Shown piece by piece: positions 20,287 to 32,732 of a stretch of 64,000 nt of DNA. Numbering within the stretch: position 1 is the stretch's first letter; every line of letters begins with the position of its first letter. This DNA is from Brachypodium distachyon (Eukaryota > Streptophyta > Magnoliopsida > Poales > Poaceae): positions 21,912,555-21,976,554 of the forward strand of contig NC_016133.3 in NCBI RefSeq assembly GCF_000005505.3, written 5' to 3'. A program made the position numbers and the translations under genes. The notes beneath the pieces were generated by a model that ran no database searches, had not been told where the DNA came from, and saw only the letters and a list, made by a program, of their open reading frames with translations.

Positions 20287-21870
20287 GAACGCTGTCGGAA
20301 GGCAAGCTGCGGACATCGGTGGCTCAGATCCAGGCACGGAAGCACACTGTGAACCCAAACTCCCGAATCCCAACGCTGCTCCGCCAAGATGGCCACCACG
20401 CCGCCGCCACCATGCCGCTCCCAGCGACCTCCACCATGGAACCAGCGCCGCTCGTCGACCTGCAGCCCCAACGGACTGCCTGCGGCCGGATCTGGATGCC
20501 ACGGAACGACGAAGGAGGTGCGGCACGGCAACGGAGGTGGGTGGCGGGGCAGGCGCATTGTGCAGTACGGTTCTGAAGAGGGGATGCGGGGCTAATTGCG
20601 GAAGAACGCTAATCGCGGGATTTGTTTTCGGTTGGCATGTTTCGGTTCGATTGTGCCCTCGTGGAAGGAGGTGACGGACGTACCACCAACTGTAAATTAA
20701 GGAGTAGTAAAGAAATAATGTACACGTCTACCTACGTGAATTTGCTGTCGCTGAATGGTTGCAACCAATATTGGTTCATTGCGACACTTTATTCCTCCCA
20801 AGAAATGCTCACCTTGCTGCAAAGTTGCTGGTTGTGTGTGGGTGCCACCTCTGAACATGCATGTAGGTCTACGATTTACCCATTGTATTGACTGTCTTGC
20901 GACGTCTCTTACGGACGAACACGCAAGAGATAAGAGATTGCAAGTTTGAGACATCTCTGTCTCTTGTACACGCCCTAAGGTTCGGTGAACAACGTGCTGT
21001 GTTTCAGGGTGCGCCGGCTTACAATAGCAACGATGATATGCTACTGACTCTGAGTCAGCTCCGGTTGCTGCATCACCGTATGCGCAGAACTCAAGAATCT
21101 CAGAGCTCATTGCCTTACCAACTTCGTGGCCAGAAGTTGGAAAATAATAGAGCCTGTTCAGAATGCAGGATATCCACATGAACATCTGATCTGCTGTAGT
21201 AATATGGAAGAAACAATGCCTACAACTAAATACGGAGTAGTACTAAGAAAAAAGAGAAATTTAATCTATATTAAATTGGAGTTGGCGGTGACCATACCGG
21301 CGTCGCGGTACGTCACTTCACCGAAATTACGAATTTGCCACCGTTGTCCCAACGCGTCTTTTAATCCTGGCTCCCGCGGTCCTCAAGCGCAGAAAAAAAA
21401 GAAAAAAAATAACAACAGAGCCCTCCTCGCTTCTCCTCTCCTACGAATCTCACCCCCATCGGATCCGGATCTCGCCCGCACCCGCTGCCGCTCTTGGTCG
21501 CCTCTGGCGGCGTCCATGTGCGGAAGGCGGCTGCGGACCCACGGCCCCGTCGCGTGCCCCGACCGCCGCCTCCACCGGCTCGTGTGCACCATCGAGCTTG
21601 AGGACGGGATGGCGGTGGCCTCACGCCAGGCAGCAGGGACCGCGTCGGCGCGAGCCATCGGTGGCCCTCCCGAAGGGCAGTGGCGCGCAGCGACCAGTGG
21701 CCGGACGCGATGTGTGGGCGGCACGCGGGCACGGCGAACGAGCGGACAAGGTTGTGAGAGGGCGCAGGCGGGCGGCAAACAGGTGTCGTGGTGGTGTCAT
21801 GACAGATGCCATAGAATGGCTTAAGTTGGGGCTGATGGACGATGGAGGATCCAGAGGAGGGATGGCGTAG
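20287..21870. other. GC-rich host sequence without recognised gene
   Basis: This continues the sequence interrupted by two solo LTRs. Open frames on both strands at 20290-20670 and 21380-21870 are GC-rich but show no domain I recognise, and they overlap in several frames. It may be promoter, 5' UTR or gene-fragment sequence related to the OEP16 locus. Confidence 0.35.
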
Positions 21871-22594
21871 TGAAGCTACACACAATGTATGAAGACACGG
21901 TGTTTACCCAGGTTCAGAACCCTCTTGTATTGATAAAGCTCCTACTCCTGGTTAACTTGTATTACCCGAGATACAAGAGAGCTACAATGGTGCTCCTTTA
22001 ACTGTATTGAGAGGAAGAAGAAGAAGAAGAAGAAGAAGTAATCTGTGTCTAATGAGGGAACCCCACTCACAGGAGGGGTGAAGCCTCTATTTATAGGCTA
22101 AGGAAGTTACTCTGACAGATGGGGCAAGGGGAAACCCTAACCACTCCTAGGCCCGCCGGGTCTACCCGTGGTCCCCTCCGGATTGTACGGGAGGGGACAA
22201 TGCAGCTTTGTGCTTTTCGTACTGTGAGACAGCGCGCACTGTAGCCATGCCCCGGCTATCGTCACTGTCCTTCTACGGCGCGTCACTGTGCAGTCGTCTG
22301 ACATGACGACGTGAGCAACGATTGCTTTTCTGTCATCAAAGGAGCGTAGCTTTACTTTAGAACGTAAGATCGGGATAAGACTGTTGGTATATCCCGGCTC
22401 CAGTCGAGATAAAATAGCTTTTGCTTGTCCTGCAATCACATGAGACAAGATAACGATGCCGGCATACTTTTGGTATGCCGGCCTGTTAGAAAGTCGGCTT
22501 ATGAGTGCCGGTCTATTCATTTATGCCGGCCCTTCTTTCGCTTAGCCGGCCATTATGTGTCGTCATGACCCTACCCAGAGTCATTCCGCCGACA
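21871..22594 (-). repeat. LTR of the minus-oriented Gypsy element, 724 bp
   Basis: The plus strand reads TGAAGCTACAC at the left and ccgccgaCA at the right; the minus strand starts TGTCGGCGG. A TATA box (CCTATAAATAGAGG on minus) lies at about 22083-22096. A (GAA)n microsatellite occupies about 22013-22038. The R/U5 region contains 'tgaacctgggtaaac', as in other Gypsy LTRs in this window. The polypurine tract adjoins the right end. Confidence 0.65.
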
Positions 22595-23151
22595 CTAGTC
22601 CCCGAAGCTGTGGTGGTCCGGCAGGAATTGATGTCGGGCCACGACAGTTTCCCATACCTTAAACCACTCAGCGGTAAGGAGGATTCGACCAGGTAGAATG
22701 CCGGCATGATCTCCACCTTTCTCGGCCCAGATTCAGCACTGCAGACATTCTTAGTGGGCGCAGCACCTTTAGTCTTGAATCAGGATCATTTTGTTTAATC
22801 TCGGACAACGCGAGAAGTTATTACTCCGCCGACATCTTCGCCACATGTCGCATTTACTCTGCGCGTCATTTTATTAAAGGGAAGATAAGGCTTGTGACAC
22901 CGTTGGCACACCTTTTGAGGCAAGCGTGTCATCCCATCGGAGAGAAGAACATGCATGCCATTAAGAGCGGAGTTTCGAATTCCGTTAGTTGCCGTATCTC
23001 CTCATGACTCAGCGAGATTCACTGCGCCACGCCGCGCACTAACCACGCGCGTGCCGTTAATGGGGGAAACTGCCCCCATAATTGCTGTGCCATTTATCCG
23101 TTGGCCACGGAGATCATGGGCGCGTAAGATCCGCGGCCCACGATTACCCCC

Positions 23152-23164
23152 CGGCTATAAATAG
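23152..23164 (+). promoter_or_regulatory. TATA box upstream of extra ORF
   Basis: GGCTATAAATAGAG lies about 240 bp upstream of ATG 23403. It is followed by a pyrimidine-rich leader with 'aaaccctagc', a classic plant 5' UTR composition. Confidence 0.55.
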
Positions 23165-23402
23165 AGGGGACGGGGTGAAAGCGTTATCACTTTCCCCCGA
23201 AACCCTAGCTTCCTCGCGCTGCTGCTCCCAATCGCTTAGAACTTCTCGCCGTCGACCTCCGCCCCACTGTGCTTTCGCCGCCGCCGATGCCCGAGCTCAC
23301 CCCCGTTTGCTCGTGCCTACACTTCCGTCGCTCCCTCCTTGCTTGCTCGCGCCTCGCGCCGCTGCTTTCTCACCGGAGCAGATCCAGATCTAACCTTCTG
23401 CC

Positions 23403-24500
23403 ATGGCTTCCTCCTCCCAAGACTTCGCCGCCGTCGACCCCGCCGCCCAGTACGCCAAAGAAGACGGAGTGTCGGAGCGTGCCTGATGGGAGGGCTCCGA
23501 CGTCTCCAAGGCCGACATCGACTAGCTCCACCGTTCTCGCCGCATCCCGGCGGAAGTGGAGTGCCGGATTCCCGATGACGAGGTCGTGCCGACACCTGGA
23601 CCTGGTGACTACGTAGTGTTTGTATCTCATTTCGAGCATGGCTTTGGTCTCCTGGCAAGTGATTTTGTGCGCCAATTCTTTGACCATTTTGGCCTCCAGC
23701 CTCATCATTTCCCGGATAACGCCGTTCTCACTTTGTCGGCTTTCATCACCTGTTGTGAAAGCTATCTCGGCTTCTGGTCTTCTGTTGACCTCTGGGCCAA
23801 CTATTTTATGTTCTGGCCCCAGGTCTTTCCTGAAAAGGACAATACCGGTGCGCCCAAGCCTATGACTCAGTGCGGGGCCGCCACCGTCATTCCCCGCCGA
23901 GGCTCTATCTTCCCTCGTATCCAGGGTCTTGAGTCCTGTAAGAAATGGCTCAAGACCTTTTTCTATGTCAGAAACACCTCCGACGTCGACATGATCAATC
24001 GGCCGGAATTCGGAATCGGCCCGCCGGAGCTAAAGAAGAATTGGAAGTATGATCGGAAGGAGTCCCTCCCGGAGATCAACGAGATCCATGCCGGCATCAT
24101 CGGGCTCAAAGAGAACGAGATGACTGCTGATGACTTGCTGGCAACATTCGTGTTCCGGCGGGTTTCCCCGCTGTAGCGACGGACGCACAAGCTTTGCTCC
24201 CACAGCGGCCGGCAGGACCCAAACCGGGTCTCGACGGTCAGCCAGGACAAGGCCAAGGTTCAGCGCCGAGTTAAGGCGATTGCCAAGACTAGCTTGGGAG
24301 ACAACTGGACTTGGGGCATGACACCCTTCAGCCGGAAACATCTCACGCCCGCTGTAAGTTCTCGACAACTTGTTCTTGCAATACTTCTCTGGCATAACTT
24401 TATGTCGGCCCTTAACCCATATTGCTTTATCTCGACCTAACTTTTTATCCTTTGCGTAGAAATTCACCCTACAACACAATGAGGATGGGCATGAGCCGGA
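23403..24500 (+). pseudogene. Extra ORF with 'putative gypsy type transposon' domain
   Basis: ATG 23403 starts MASSSQDFAAVDPAAQYAKE. Two in-frame stops follow (TGA near 23484 and TAG near 23523). The frame is then open to 24176 and contains DYVVFVSHFEHGFGLLASDF, LQPHHFPDNAVL and FITCCESYLGFW, the PF04195-like domain. A donor-like 'gctgtaagttctc' lies near 24352 and an exon-like continuation lies near 24461-24597. It is in the same family as the antisense ORFs at 2.25-4.85 kb and 34.2-36.5 kb but clearly diverged, so it comes from another element family. Confidence 0.65.
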
Positions 24501-24748
24501 TAAGCGCTTTGGCGCTGATCGCGTGGATATCGACAGGGAAGATCCGGATTCTAAGGATCATATGTCGATTCCTCATGCCGGCCCAGACGTGCCATAGGTG
24601 AGAACCTCTGTTCCCGACATCATTGATGTCGAAATCATTACTTCATGGGTAGATAACTTGTTAACTTTTATCCCCTTGTACTTATGCTCACTTTTTGTCC
24701 GGGACTAGCTGACCTGGATGAGCTGGCTCCTGCCGCGGCTCCCGTGTC

Positions 24749-24768
24749 GGGGGGGGGGGGGGGGGGGG
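24749..24768. repeat. Poly-G tract of 20 bases
   Basis: An uninterrupted run of 20 G lies inside the retrotransposon fragment. Such runs are prone to polymerase slippage and assembly error. Confidence 0.95.
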
Positions 24769-24887
24769 TGATAAGCGAGCCGCCGACACAGATCTTCCGA
24801 AAAAGATGAAGCGAAAGAAAACTGCCAGCCGGCTTCCCAATCATGTCACAAAGAACGTCGTAGAGAGGCAAAAGTATAGTTTTAGTC

Positions 24888-25036
24888 ATCCATGACGTCT
24901 TTGCTCATGACGATATTTCATTTTCGTCACAGGGTCGCATGGCAATTCGGCTTTGGACAAACCCATGACGTTTTGACGAAAACCGTCATAGATCTATGAC
25001 AAAATAATTGTGCGTCATAAAGAAAACGTCATGGAC
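24888..25036. mobile_element. MITE-like inverted-repeat element
   Basis: The two ends are inverted repeats of about 45 bp built around CATGACGT, then ATGACG, then ATTTT, then GTCA. No target duplication is clear. It lies at the junction between the minus-oriented Gypsy fragment and the next LTR. It resembles Mutator-type MITEs of Triticeae in its 'tgacg' repeats. Confidence 0.45.
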
Positions 25037-25202
25037 CACCGGCTCAGACATTCTCTGAGTCAAGATACTTCTCATTCGAAGTACAAGTCGCTAAAATGCC
25101 AAAGTCTGCACTATGCAACTGGCTCAACAGCAAAATGAGTTCATTCTTTAAGGGAAAAGTCCCTAGTCAAGTCTTCCACTCAACTAGGCACTTGGGGCCT
25201 AC

Positions 25203-25690
25203 TGACGTGGTTATAACTAATCACGTACTCGACTCGAGTATACCCGGTACAGTCCAGTTGGGTGCTCACAAGGAAGTCTACTACGACTCCAGGAGTCTAC
25301 ATGTCAAATCTTGCGACTCAAGACAAGGAATATTAATTAGAGTATATCTTCTCATTGTAACCAACTTGGACTCTACCTTAGACTTGGGTTCCTGAATATA
25401 TAAAGAACCAGGAGGGGGACCCAAGAGGACACGCCCAACTTAGATACAAATCGCCTAGACGCACTCGTCGACTCTGTGCATCTAGACTCTGCGGCACCCC
25501 ATTATAATCGACTCAGCAATACATATCCGACAAGCAGGACGTAGGGGTATTTCCTCATCGAGGGCCCTGAACCTGGGTAAATCGTGTCCCATGTGTCCTT
25601 GTTAGCCGACGAGTTCGTCAACACACACTCGAAATCTTTCCTTGATACAAGTCCATCAATATGGACATTGTCGAAGTCACATCTTCGTCA
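25203..25690 (+). repeat. LTR of a Tat-like Gypsy element, 488 bp
   Basis: It starts TGACGTGG after a purine-rich 'cacttggggcctac' and ends 'catcttcgtCA'. It contains a TATA box (gaatatataaag, about 25395). Its R/U5 region 'ccctgaacctgggtaaatcg' matches the LTR at 25961-26396. The polypurine-like sequence on its left suggests a 3' LTR whose internal part (about 25040-25202) is truncated on the left. Confidence 0.6.
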
Positions 25691-25960
25691 AGGACTTCAG
25701 GTAGACCGCAGCTCTTGCAACTCGATCTTGCAGCAATGCAAGGGTATAACCCTTGTCACTGTTCGACCAGAAGGCTGGAGTCATCGAACCAGATCGTGTT
25801 GTAGCATCAAGATGACTTTTCACACGTTCCGCTTCAACATATGGTTCTGGCATCATATCTGCGAAAGGAAGTACATCCAAATCAGCCCAAGAATAAGTTG
25901 ATACAACGTTTTCAAACAGATGGACAAGTAGTTACCTCGCAAGTCAGAGCTTAGCTTCAC
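25691..25960. other. Short unassigned segment between two LTRs
   Basis: A minus-strand open frame (25880-25677) contains DVLPFADMMPEPYVEAERVK. I do not recognise it, and it may be a scrap of another repeat. No target duplication is evident. Confidence 0.3.
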
Positions 25961-26396
25961 TGACGAGGAAATGACCCTTCGAGTCCTAACCTTCGGTATA
26001 CCTGCTACAACCTAACAGGGGGCCCACACGAAGGGCCACTATAATCCGTGAAGTCCAACTACCTCGGCTTGCGACTCAAGATAAGAATAGATAATTAAGA
26101 AAACCAAATCAGAGTTTATCTCCAATTGTAACCGACCAGAACTCTAGATCCGAGACCTAGCCTCCTATATAAAGGACTAGGAGAGAGAGCCGAGGAAGAT
26201 CCTATTCTCGGTTAGACAGAGCCAGACAGATCTCATCTCTCGTCTTAGACGTAGGGGTATTACCTTCCGAAAGCCCTGAATCTGGGTAAATCGTGTCCCC
26301 CTTGTTCTTGTTAGCCGACGGAATCATCAACACACACCCGTGCTCTTCCTACTCGAAAACCCTCTAGTTTGGATATGCCGAGGTAGTCCTTCGTCA
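25961..26396 (+). repeat. 5' LTR of the non-autonomous Tat-like element
   Basis: It runs from TGACGAGG to ccttcgtCA, 436 bp. A TATA box ctatataaagg lies near 26165. The downstream 'ccctgaatctgggtaaatcg' is a conserved R/U5 motif. The primer-binding site begins two bases later. Confidence 0.7.
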
Positions 26397-26397
26397 T

Positions 26398-26415
26398 TGG
26401 CGCCGACCGTGAGGA
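26398..26415 (+). promoter_or_regulatory. Primer-binding site
   Basis: TGGCGCCGACCGTGAGG directly follows the LTR end. TGGCGCC-type primer-binding sites are typical of plant Tat and Athila Gypsy elements. Confidence 0.6.
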
Positions 26416-26421
26416 ATACGT

Positions 26422-28588
26422 GTGTGGATTCACTATTTCGACGGGCTCAATCATCATCAACTGGCAACATCCGACGAGCAGATCGCCGCCACAATACCAT
26501 ACGCGCGTCTACATCAACAAAATATCTACTACTACATCAACGGCGGTGCAGATCCGATTGGTCACGTCAACTCCATCGACCAGCGAGCTGTCCCGTGGCT
26601 CGCGTTCATCGTCAACAGGAAAGAAGAAGCGGCTGATTACAGTACAAACCGATCTACCAACGAAGTGCAGCTGATGGCCTCGGTGAAGCCGTCATCACCG
26701 ACAGCTCGTCAACTCGATCAACTCAGAAAAATTCAAGGCTTCGGCCGAAGGAGTAAACGGCGGCAGATTGATTGTGGTGTGGCCGAGTCGCTGCCACGGC
26801 GTCCCAGGTCTCGACGAAACAGAAGCAACGAAGCGGTCAGCGAAAAAGCTATACTCGGAAACCACCCCCGCCATCCACGAGCGGAAGCCAAATTTCGACC
26901 TCATACCAATCTGTTATTCGTTGGGATCGAGGCCGGCTCGCCTCCCGTACGGCTGCGTACAACAGAAGGTTTTCAACCGGATCGATCGGATCATGCAACG
27001 CAGATGAGCCCAGAACGCCGAGGCCTGCTCAAACCGGCCTGCGGCTGCACGCCCGTGAGACCCAGCTGATTAAACCCGAAGGAAAGAAGTCCTCCAACGC
27101 GTGGTTGGTCCCAGCAAAGAAAGAAGCTTCTAAAAAGAAAAAAGAAAATAAGATGGAGCTGCGTACATGCACATGTCGGCTTCAGGTCGAAGATCGAGTC
27201 CAAAATCAATCAGGGTCAAAGCCACAAGGAAAAAAGCATCTTGCTGACCACGCATGCAGAAAGTAGCCAACGTTTCAAGAGAAGAAATTAAGAAGAACCG
27301 AAACAAGCAATCCGGCGAATCGACTTCACCAGCCCGAACAGCAACCACGGAATTTATCTGTTATCTGCGTTGATTCGCGACTCTAACGGCGATCACGCGT
27401 CTGGTCCACCGCCGCGTCCACTCCGTCCGCGCCGCGTCGATTCCATCCGACCGAGCGTCCGACGCGACCGTCCACGCCACGACAACTTCATCCGACCTAG
27501 CGTCGGCTCCCTCCGCATCGTCGACTCCCTCCGCATCTCGACTCCATCTGCTACATGGACTCTGTCCGCCGAATCGACCTCCGCTCCTCGACTCCGTCCG
27601 CCGCGCCGATGCTTTCCGTCACGCGATTCCGTCCGACCATGTGTCCGATGTGACTCTGCAGCACCGTTGGCTCTGTCCGCCGCCTTGTGGCTCCGTCAGC
27701 AGGCGCACCCGATACTCGGGGCTGCGCCATATAGGACACAATGCCTTTGGCCGGGGATTCGCACCACAGGCCAAATTGCCTCAGCCACACTGACGCTCGG
27801 GGCTGCGCACCGCAAGTGAAACGACTTACGTCGCACCCAACACTCGGGAGCTGCGCCGTGCAAAGTTACACTGCTACAGTTACATCCTGCAGATAAGTAT
27901 TGTTATTTATTTGCTAATTTCGAACATGACACGTTCTGATCAAACAGCTAAAACTCCATCGACTACGAATAGTTGACCTTCTTCGGTTACGACGACTTGA
28001 TGCACTTCCGAGTCCTCGTAGTCGAAACACCTTCGACTCCACGTGCTAACAAACATGCCGCCTGAGTAGCTGATTCTGCCTCCGAAGTCGAATCCATGAA
28101 CTCCAACCCAGTTGCAGCCCAACTGACAGGTTGGCATGACACAGAGACAACGGGCGTCAGGCTAACGAAAGGACCTGCGTACGAGATAGCAAGTCAAGTT
28201 CGATCAAATAACAAAATCATTGTTAAATTAATAATCTAATGCTGTATTTTACAAGGATAGAGTACTTCTCAATTGTTTTGCAATGACTGCAGTTTACATC
28301 AAGTCAGGCACGAAGGCCATGAAGATTTGAGCCTACGCTCGAGTACCAGTAGTCGAACATAGCCTCGGGGGCTACTCCCACCGGGAGTGCTCATCGCGCT
28401 TGTCTGACTCGCCGCCCTCCGACTCGCCGCTTTGTCGACGCCATCTGCGCCGTGTCGACTTCGTCCGTCCCAGCGTCCGACGCGACTCTGCCATCACGCC
28501 GACTACGACTACTTGATATGTCGCCCGCGGCTTCAAGTCTCTACCCGAGTCTACGACTCGGCTAGACACTCGGGAGCTACTCCCACCG
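26422..28588 (+). other. Leader and internal remnant of the non-autonomous element
   Basis: An open frame at 26422-27069 has no recognisable Gag motif. The segment 27370-27860 is a degenerate repeat of 'cgactccgtccgcc'-like units. It also holds copies of the 'cacccgacactcggggctgcg' hairpin motif seen in the 52-bp array of the first element. At 28340-28390 and again near 28570 the motif 'gggggctactcccaccggga' appears. Confidence 0.5.
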
Positions 28589-31500
28589 TGTAACATCCCA
28601 TAATTTTAAACCTTTTCATATGCATTGCATTCATGAGTATCATGCCACATTTGCATTTTTGGACCATGTTTTGAATTCCAAAAAGGCTTTGAAAAGAGTT
28701 TTCTCCATTTTTAAACCTTAGTCTTTTTACCCATTTGAGTTTTAGGATTTTAAAACCAATAAGGTTTTGAGCATAAAAGAGGTTTATTGCATTATTAAGC
28801 TACCCCATATTTTTGCTGTTTAAATTTGGGTACAAAAACTATTGGTTTTATTATTTATAAAGCCCGAAAGGCAATCTTATAAGCAAAACTATTTTTAAAT
28901 ATTTTATTTTGAGGGGTAATTAATCCCAAAAGTTGAATCATATTGTAATACGATTTTACAAATTTTCTGGGATTTATTTGAATTGATTTGGAGTTCAAAA
29001 TCAAAAGTTATAAGGGAAAAACAGAAAATGAAAAAGGGAAAAGAAAAAGAAAAAAAAAGAGAAGAAGGAAAACGGACCGACCCAACTGGGCCGGCCCACT
29101 TACCTCGCGCGACCACAGCCCAGCCCGCACGTGCGCGCCCGAGCCGCTGACAGGCGGGCCCCGCCTGTCAGACTCGTCTTCTCTAGAAGGCAAGCCCGCG
29201 GAATCCCCGCGCTTAACGGCCGCGCGCCATCGCCGGGATTCTTCACTTCCCGTGCTCCTCGCGAGTTGCCCTGCGCGTCCCTATAAAGCCCCGGACCCCC
29301 TCTCTCTATTCCCCCTTCTCGCCGTCCCTATTGCGCCCCCAAGCCGTCGAAATTTCTCGCAGGACTTTGCTTCTGCCGCTGCCAAGTCTTGCACGTCGCC
29401 GGCGACCGAATAGATAATCGACGCCGCCGCTTCCCCTCTCCTTTGTGTTGTTTGTGACGCGCTCCGTTTTGTTTATGGTGCCCCGCAGCCCCGACCTCGC
29501 CGTCGACCGAAGCACCGTCGTCGCCGCCGCCTACCGAAGGAGCTAGACGACGCCCCCAGCCACCCCAAGGAGGACCGGCTCCGCCTTCTTCTCCGCCGCG
29601 CCGAGGCGCACCGCCTGCGCCTTTTCCCGAAGTTGAGGACCACCGGAGCCGCCCGCGCCGCCACTTCCCGAGCCGCCGCCGCCGACGCGCCCTCGCCGGA
29701 ACCCTAGCGCCACCGCCGGTAAGCCCCGGTTGAATCTCCGCCGTCCGATCTAGAACCGACGCCCAAGATTAGATCACTTACTCCCCGAACCGGTATCCAA
29801 TCTCGGCCGTCCATCGTCACTTAATTTGAATCTAACGGCCCATGTTTTATTCCCACCCGAACCGGTACCAGCCAATGAAAATCCGCCATGTGTCACTCAT
29901 TTAATAAAACATTTTACCCCAACCGAATTTAAATGGCAATCTTACAGAAAACCCCCTAGAACTTCAAATGCTCATATCTTTTAATCCATTTGGCCAAATT
30001 TGATGTTCTACACCTTTTTGGAAAGCTCTCGGCCTGTAGAATATTTTGGCATAATTTAATATTAAATTTGAATAATCTAAACCCAGTCAAATTATAGAAA
30101 GGCTTTTAATGCCATTTAATTCATATCTTTTGTTTTAAGAATCCGTTTTACTTGAAACCAGTGCCCAAAAATTTGGCTTAATGTTCTCTGTTCATTGGGA
30201 CAGAAAAATAATTTTTTTTATTTAATTAGTTGGCTGTTGCTAAGAACAGCCAATAAAACCTTGTTTTAGGCTTTTAAAACCTTTTTGTAAACCTTGCTTT
30301 TAACTTGTAGTTTTCAAATTAATTTGTTTAATCCTTTTGACCAGAGGATTAATTTAGTGAGTATGTGAAACTGAAACCTTTCTTGTCGAATAAAATAAAC
30401 CAAATCATGTCACATGCTTGCATTGCATCATAGCATACTTTCTTTTGTCGTGTTGTCAATTTTTTGTTTATGTATGTGTATGCTTGTTTATTTTAGTTTA
30501 CTATGAGAGCGAACCGTGCGATTGTGACGAGTGTTTGAACTCCAACTGCTATCAAGGCAAGTTCACTTTGACCATGATCCTATTATTTTAATATGCATTG
30601 TTAGAATTATTATTGTACCTATGCTAGCTATGATTCTCCTAGTAGTATAGGATACTCTTGCCATGTCCTTACCACCAATTGCCATCGTAGGTAGTCAAAT
30701 GCTATGTTATGTTACTATACGTGGGTGGTTTCATTACAATGTGATATTATTGTCATTATGAAGTTTATGTTTTCCTAGTGTATGGCAAAACAAGTAATTT
30801 AATGAACCATCCTGGGTGGGCTGCTTTGAGTAATTGAGATGTATGCGGCGTCAGGTCCATTTCTATGGGTCCATTTCTATGACTCGTCTCTCCATGTCTA
30901 TGGGAGCGCCTGCGTCGCAAATGTGGAATGCCACCCGGGGTAACCAGAGACTGGACTAGTTTCCTACTTAGTAGCTTCCAGTACAACTAGATGCTAATAT
31001 GGGCTCTGGCTTGATGGAGTAAGAAATATGAACCTGGATCCGAGGTGACATCGGTATGTAGCAGTGTAGGTGGGGCGCGTCCCTCAGGTGGTCTGGGGGA
31101 TTATGTTCTGAAAATTCTTATAATCGATGCCGTTGCTACTCTACCCTGAGGACAGCAAGAGATTAGCAGGTGGTCTGGGGGATTATGTTCTGAAAATTCT
31201 TGTAATCGATGCCGTTGCTACTACCCTGAGGACAGCAAGAGATTAGCACGTCGATTTCTTTTGGGGAATGTGTACAACCTCTCGAGAGTGTCAAACTAAG
31301 TACTTAGCCATATCCCCGGTTACGGACATTTATGAGCGACTAGATTTGGGAGCTGTAAGGAAGGTCTCACTCATTCTAGTTTCTTAATAAAATAAATGGT
31401 TTGAACCTGGGTAGGAGCATTGATGTGTCTACTCAATGTCCACTAGTTTAATAGGAGCATGGGTGTGTCTACCCCATGTCCAATAGTGATAAAACTATTT

Positions 31501-31986
31501 GTTTAAAAATGATAGGATGAAACATTGATGCTTTTATGCGATTAGCCAAACCCCACCTAGCCAAAATATGCATGTACTTGGTAGGTCCTTTTATAACCTC
31601 TGGTGAACTTGCCAATACATTCAATGTATTGACCACGTAGTGGCTGCAATTAACAATCCAGGTGGATCAGACGACGAGTGAGGTTCGTCGTTATTTGTTT
31701 GGGTCACGTGTTTACATTCCAACATGCTCTCAACTTGGAGTAGTTGTGGCTCATTTGCTTTACCTTTCCGATGCTAAGTTTTTTTGGAACTCTATTTTGT
31801 TATGCTGACCCAAGAGGTCATGCAAGGTTGTAAGTACTCTTAAATTCTGAATGAACGCGATGTAATAAAGTACTTTGACCTTTGTATCTCGATATTTCAT
31901 CTTGAAACTGTGTGTGCTGGTGAGTCGATCCGGGGACTAGCACTATAAGCACAGAGATCAAACCCTATACGGGGGCGGTCTCTTCA
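28589..31986 (+). mobile_element. Solo LTR, 3398 bp, target duplication CACCG
   Basis: It begins TGTAACATCCC and ends gtctcttCA, with CACCG at 28584-28588 and 31987-31991. Removing it restores the motif 'ctactcccaccgggaacg' of the host retrotransposon. It is homologous to 15998-19302. A TATA box (ccctataaagcc) at about 29280 lies on the plus strand, followed by a pyrimidine-rich leader, a donor-like GCCG|GTAAG at 29719 and the cysteine-rich exon-like segment. A 90-bp stretch near 31070-31245 is duplicated in tandem ('ggtggtctgggggattatgt'). Confidence 0.92.
30497..30556 (+). other. Conserved cysteine-rich exon-like segment, second copy
   Basis: A 60-bp segment follows tattttAG and ends CAAG|GCAAGT. 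In the frame shared with 17864-17926 it reads YYESEPCDCDECLNSNCYQ. The core E-P-C-x-C-(E/D)-E-C is kept while four of its codons differ only at the third base. The donor is GC in place of GT, a tolerated but weaker site. Confidence 0.45.
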
Positions 31987-32732
31987 CACCGGGAACGCTG
32001 ACCGCGCACCCGGGTACTTCGGCTGCATCACCCTTCGGGTCCATGGATCCCGCCACCCTTCGGGTCCGCCGGCTACACCATCCTTCGGGTCCTCAACAGA
32101 GTCGACCAGAATTATCTGCGCCAACAGTCGACAGAGCCCAAGTCTAGTCCGCTCCTTGATAAGCCTCACTCTCCGATACGAACTCAGAATCACACCCGAC
32201 AATGGGTATTTTACAGTTTTCCCGGGTCGCACAGACTGCGAAACAGACCTGAAGCCACGTTCATAACGTGAAGGTAAGACCCGATGGCTTCCATCGGGCC
32301 TGGAAATTAGCACCGTCTGGCAATTCCAGTTTATCCATGCCCGCAGCATGATGAAGATCCCGACGGACGCATCGGTTGATCATCCCACGGTACTGGATTT
32401 CGAGTCTGTAAAGCCCCCGGCAGGTTTGACTCGCATACCACCAGTTATCCAAGCTCGAACCTGGAGACTCGAGTGCTGATGTATGCTAACAAAGTTTTTG
32501 TCCCGGTGCAATTAACTGGACTTGACCAGTCATGTATTCCAGGCGTGTTATGCAACCATCCCACAAAGCTTTTCTGAATTCCGTTGAAATTATCCAATGT
32601 CTTTGAGACATAGCTCAACGCACTTCCGAGTCAAGCAAACTGATTTCAGCTCGACACTTTGCTGAGTCTACAACTTTTGTTTCTTGAGTCCCTACTCGAG
32701 CCTATGACTCGACCAAGCACTTAGGGGCTAAC

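Larger units (their letters stand above)
21871..24880 (-). mobile_element. Minus-oriented Gypsy element fragment: 3' LTR plus extra ORF
   Basis: The LTR at 21871-22594 is followed rightward by a polypurine tract on the minus strand (GCTTCGGGGACTAG). A PF04195-like ORF on the plus strand comes next, antisense to the element as expected. Gag, pol and the other LTR are absent. The fragment ends near a 20-base G run and an inverted-repeat MITE at about 24888. Confidence 0.65.

Noticed and set aside
23269..23708. GC-rich open frames on both strands near the extra ORF start
   Set aside because: These are composition shadows; the only conserved protein is in the frame containing MASSSQDF and the PF04195-like domain.
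27370..27819. 149-codon Arg/Ser/Pro-rich open frame
   Set aside because: It is generated by degenerate 'cgactccgtccgcc' repeats in a retrotransposon leader and is not a conserved protein.
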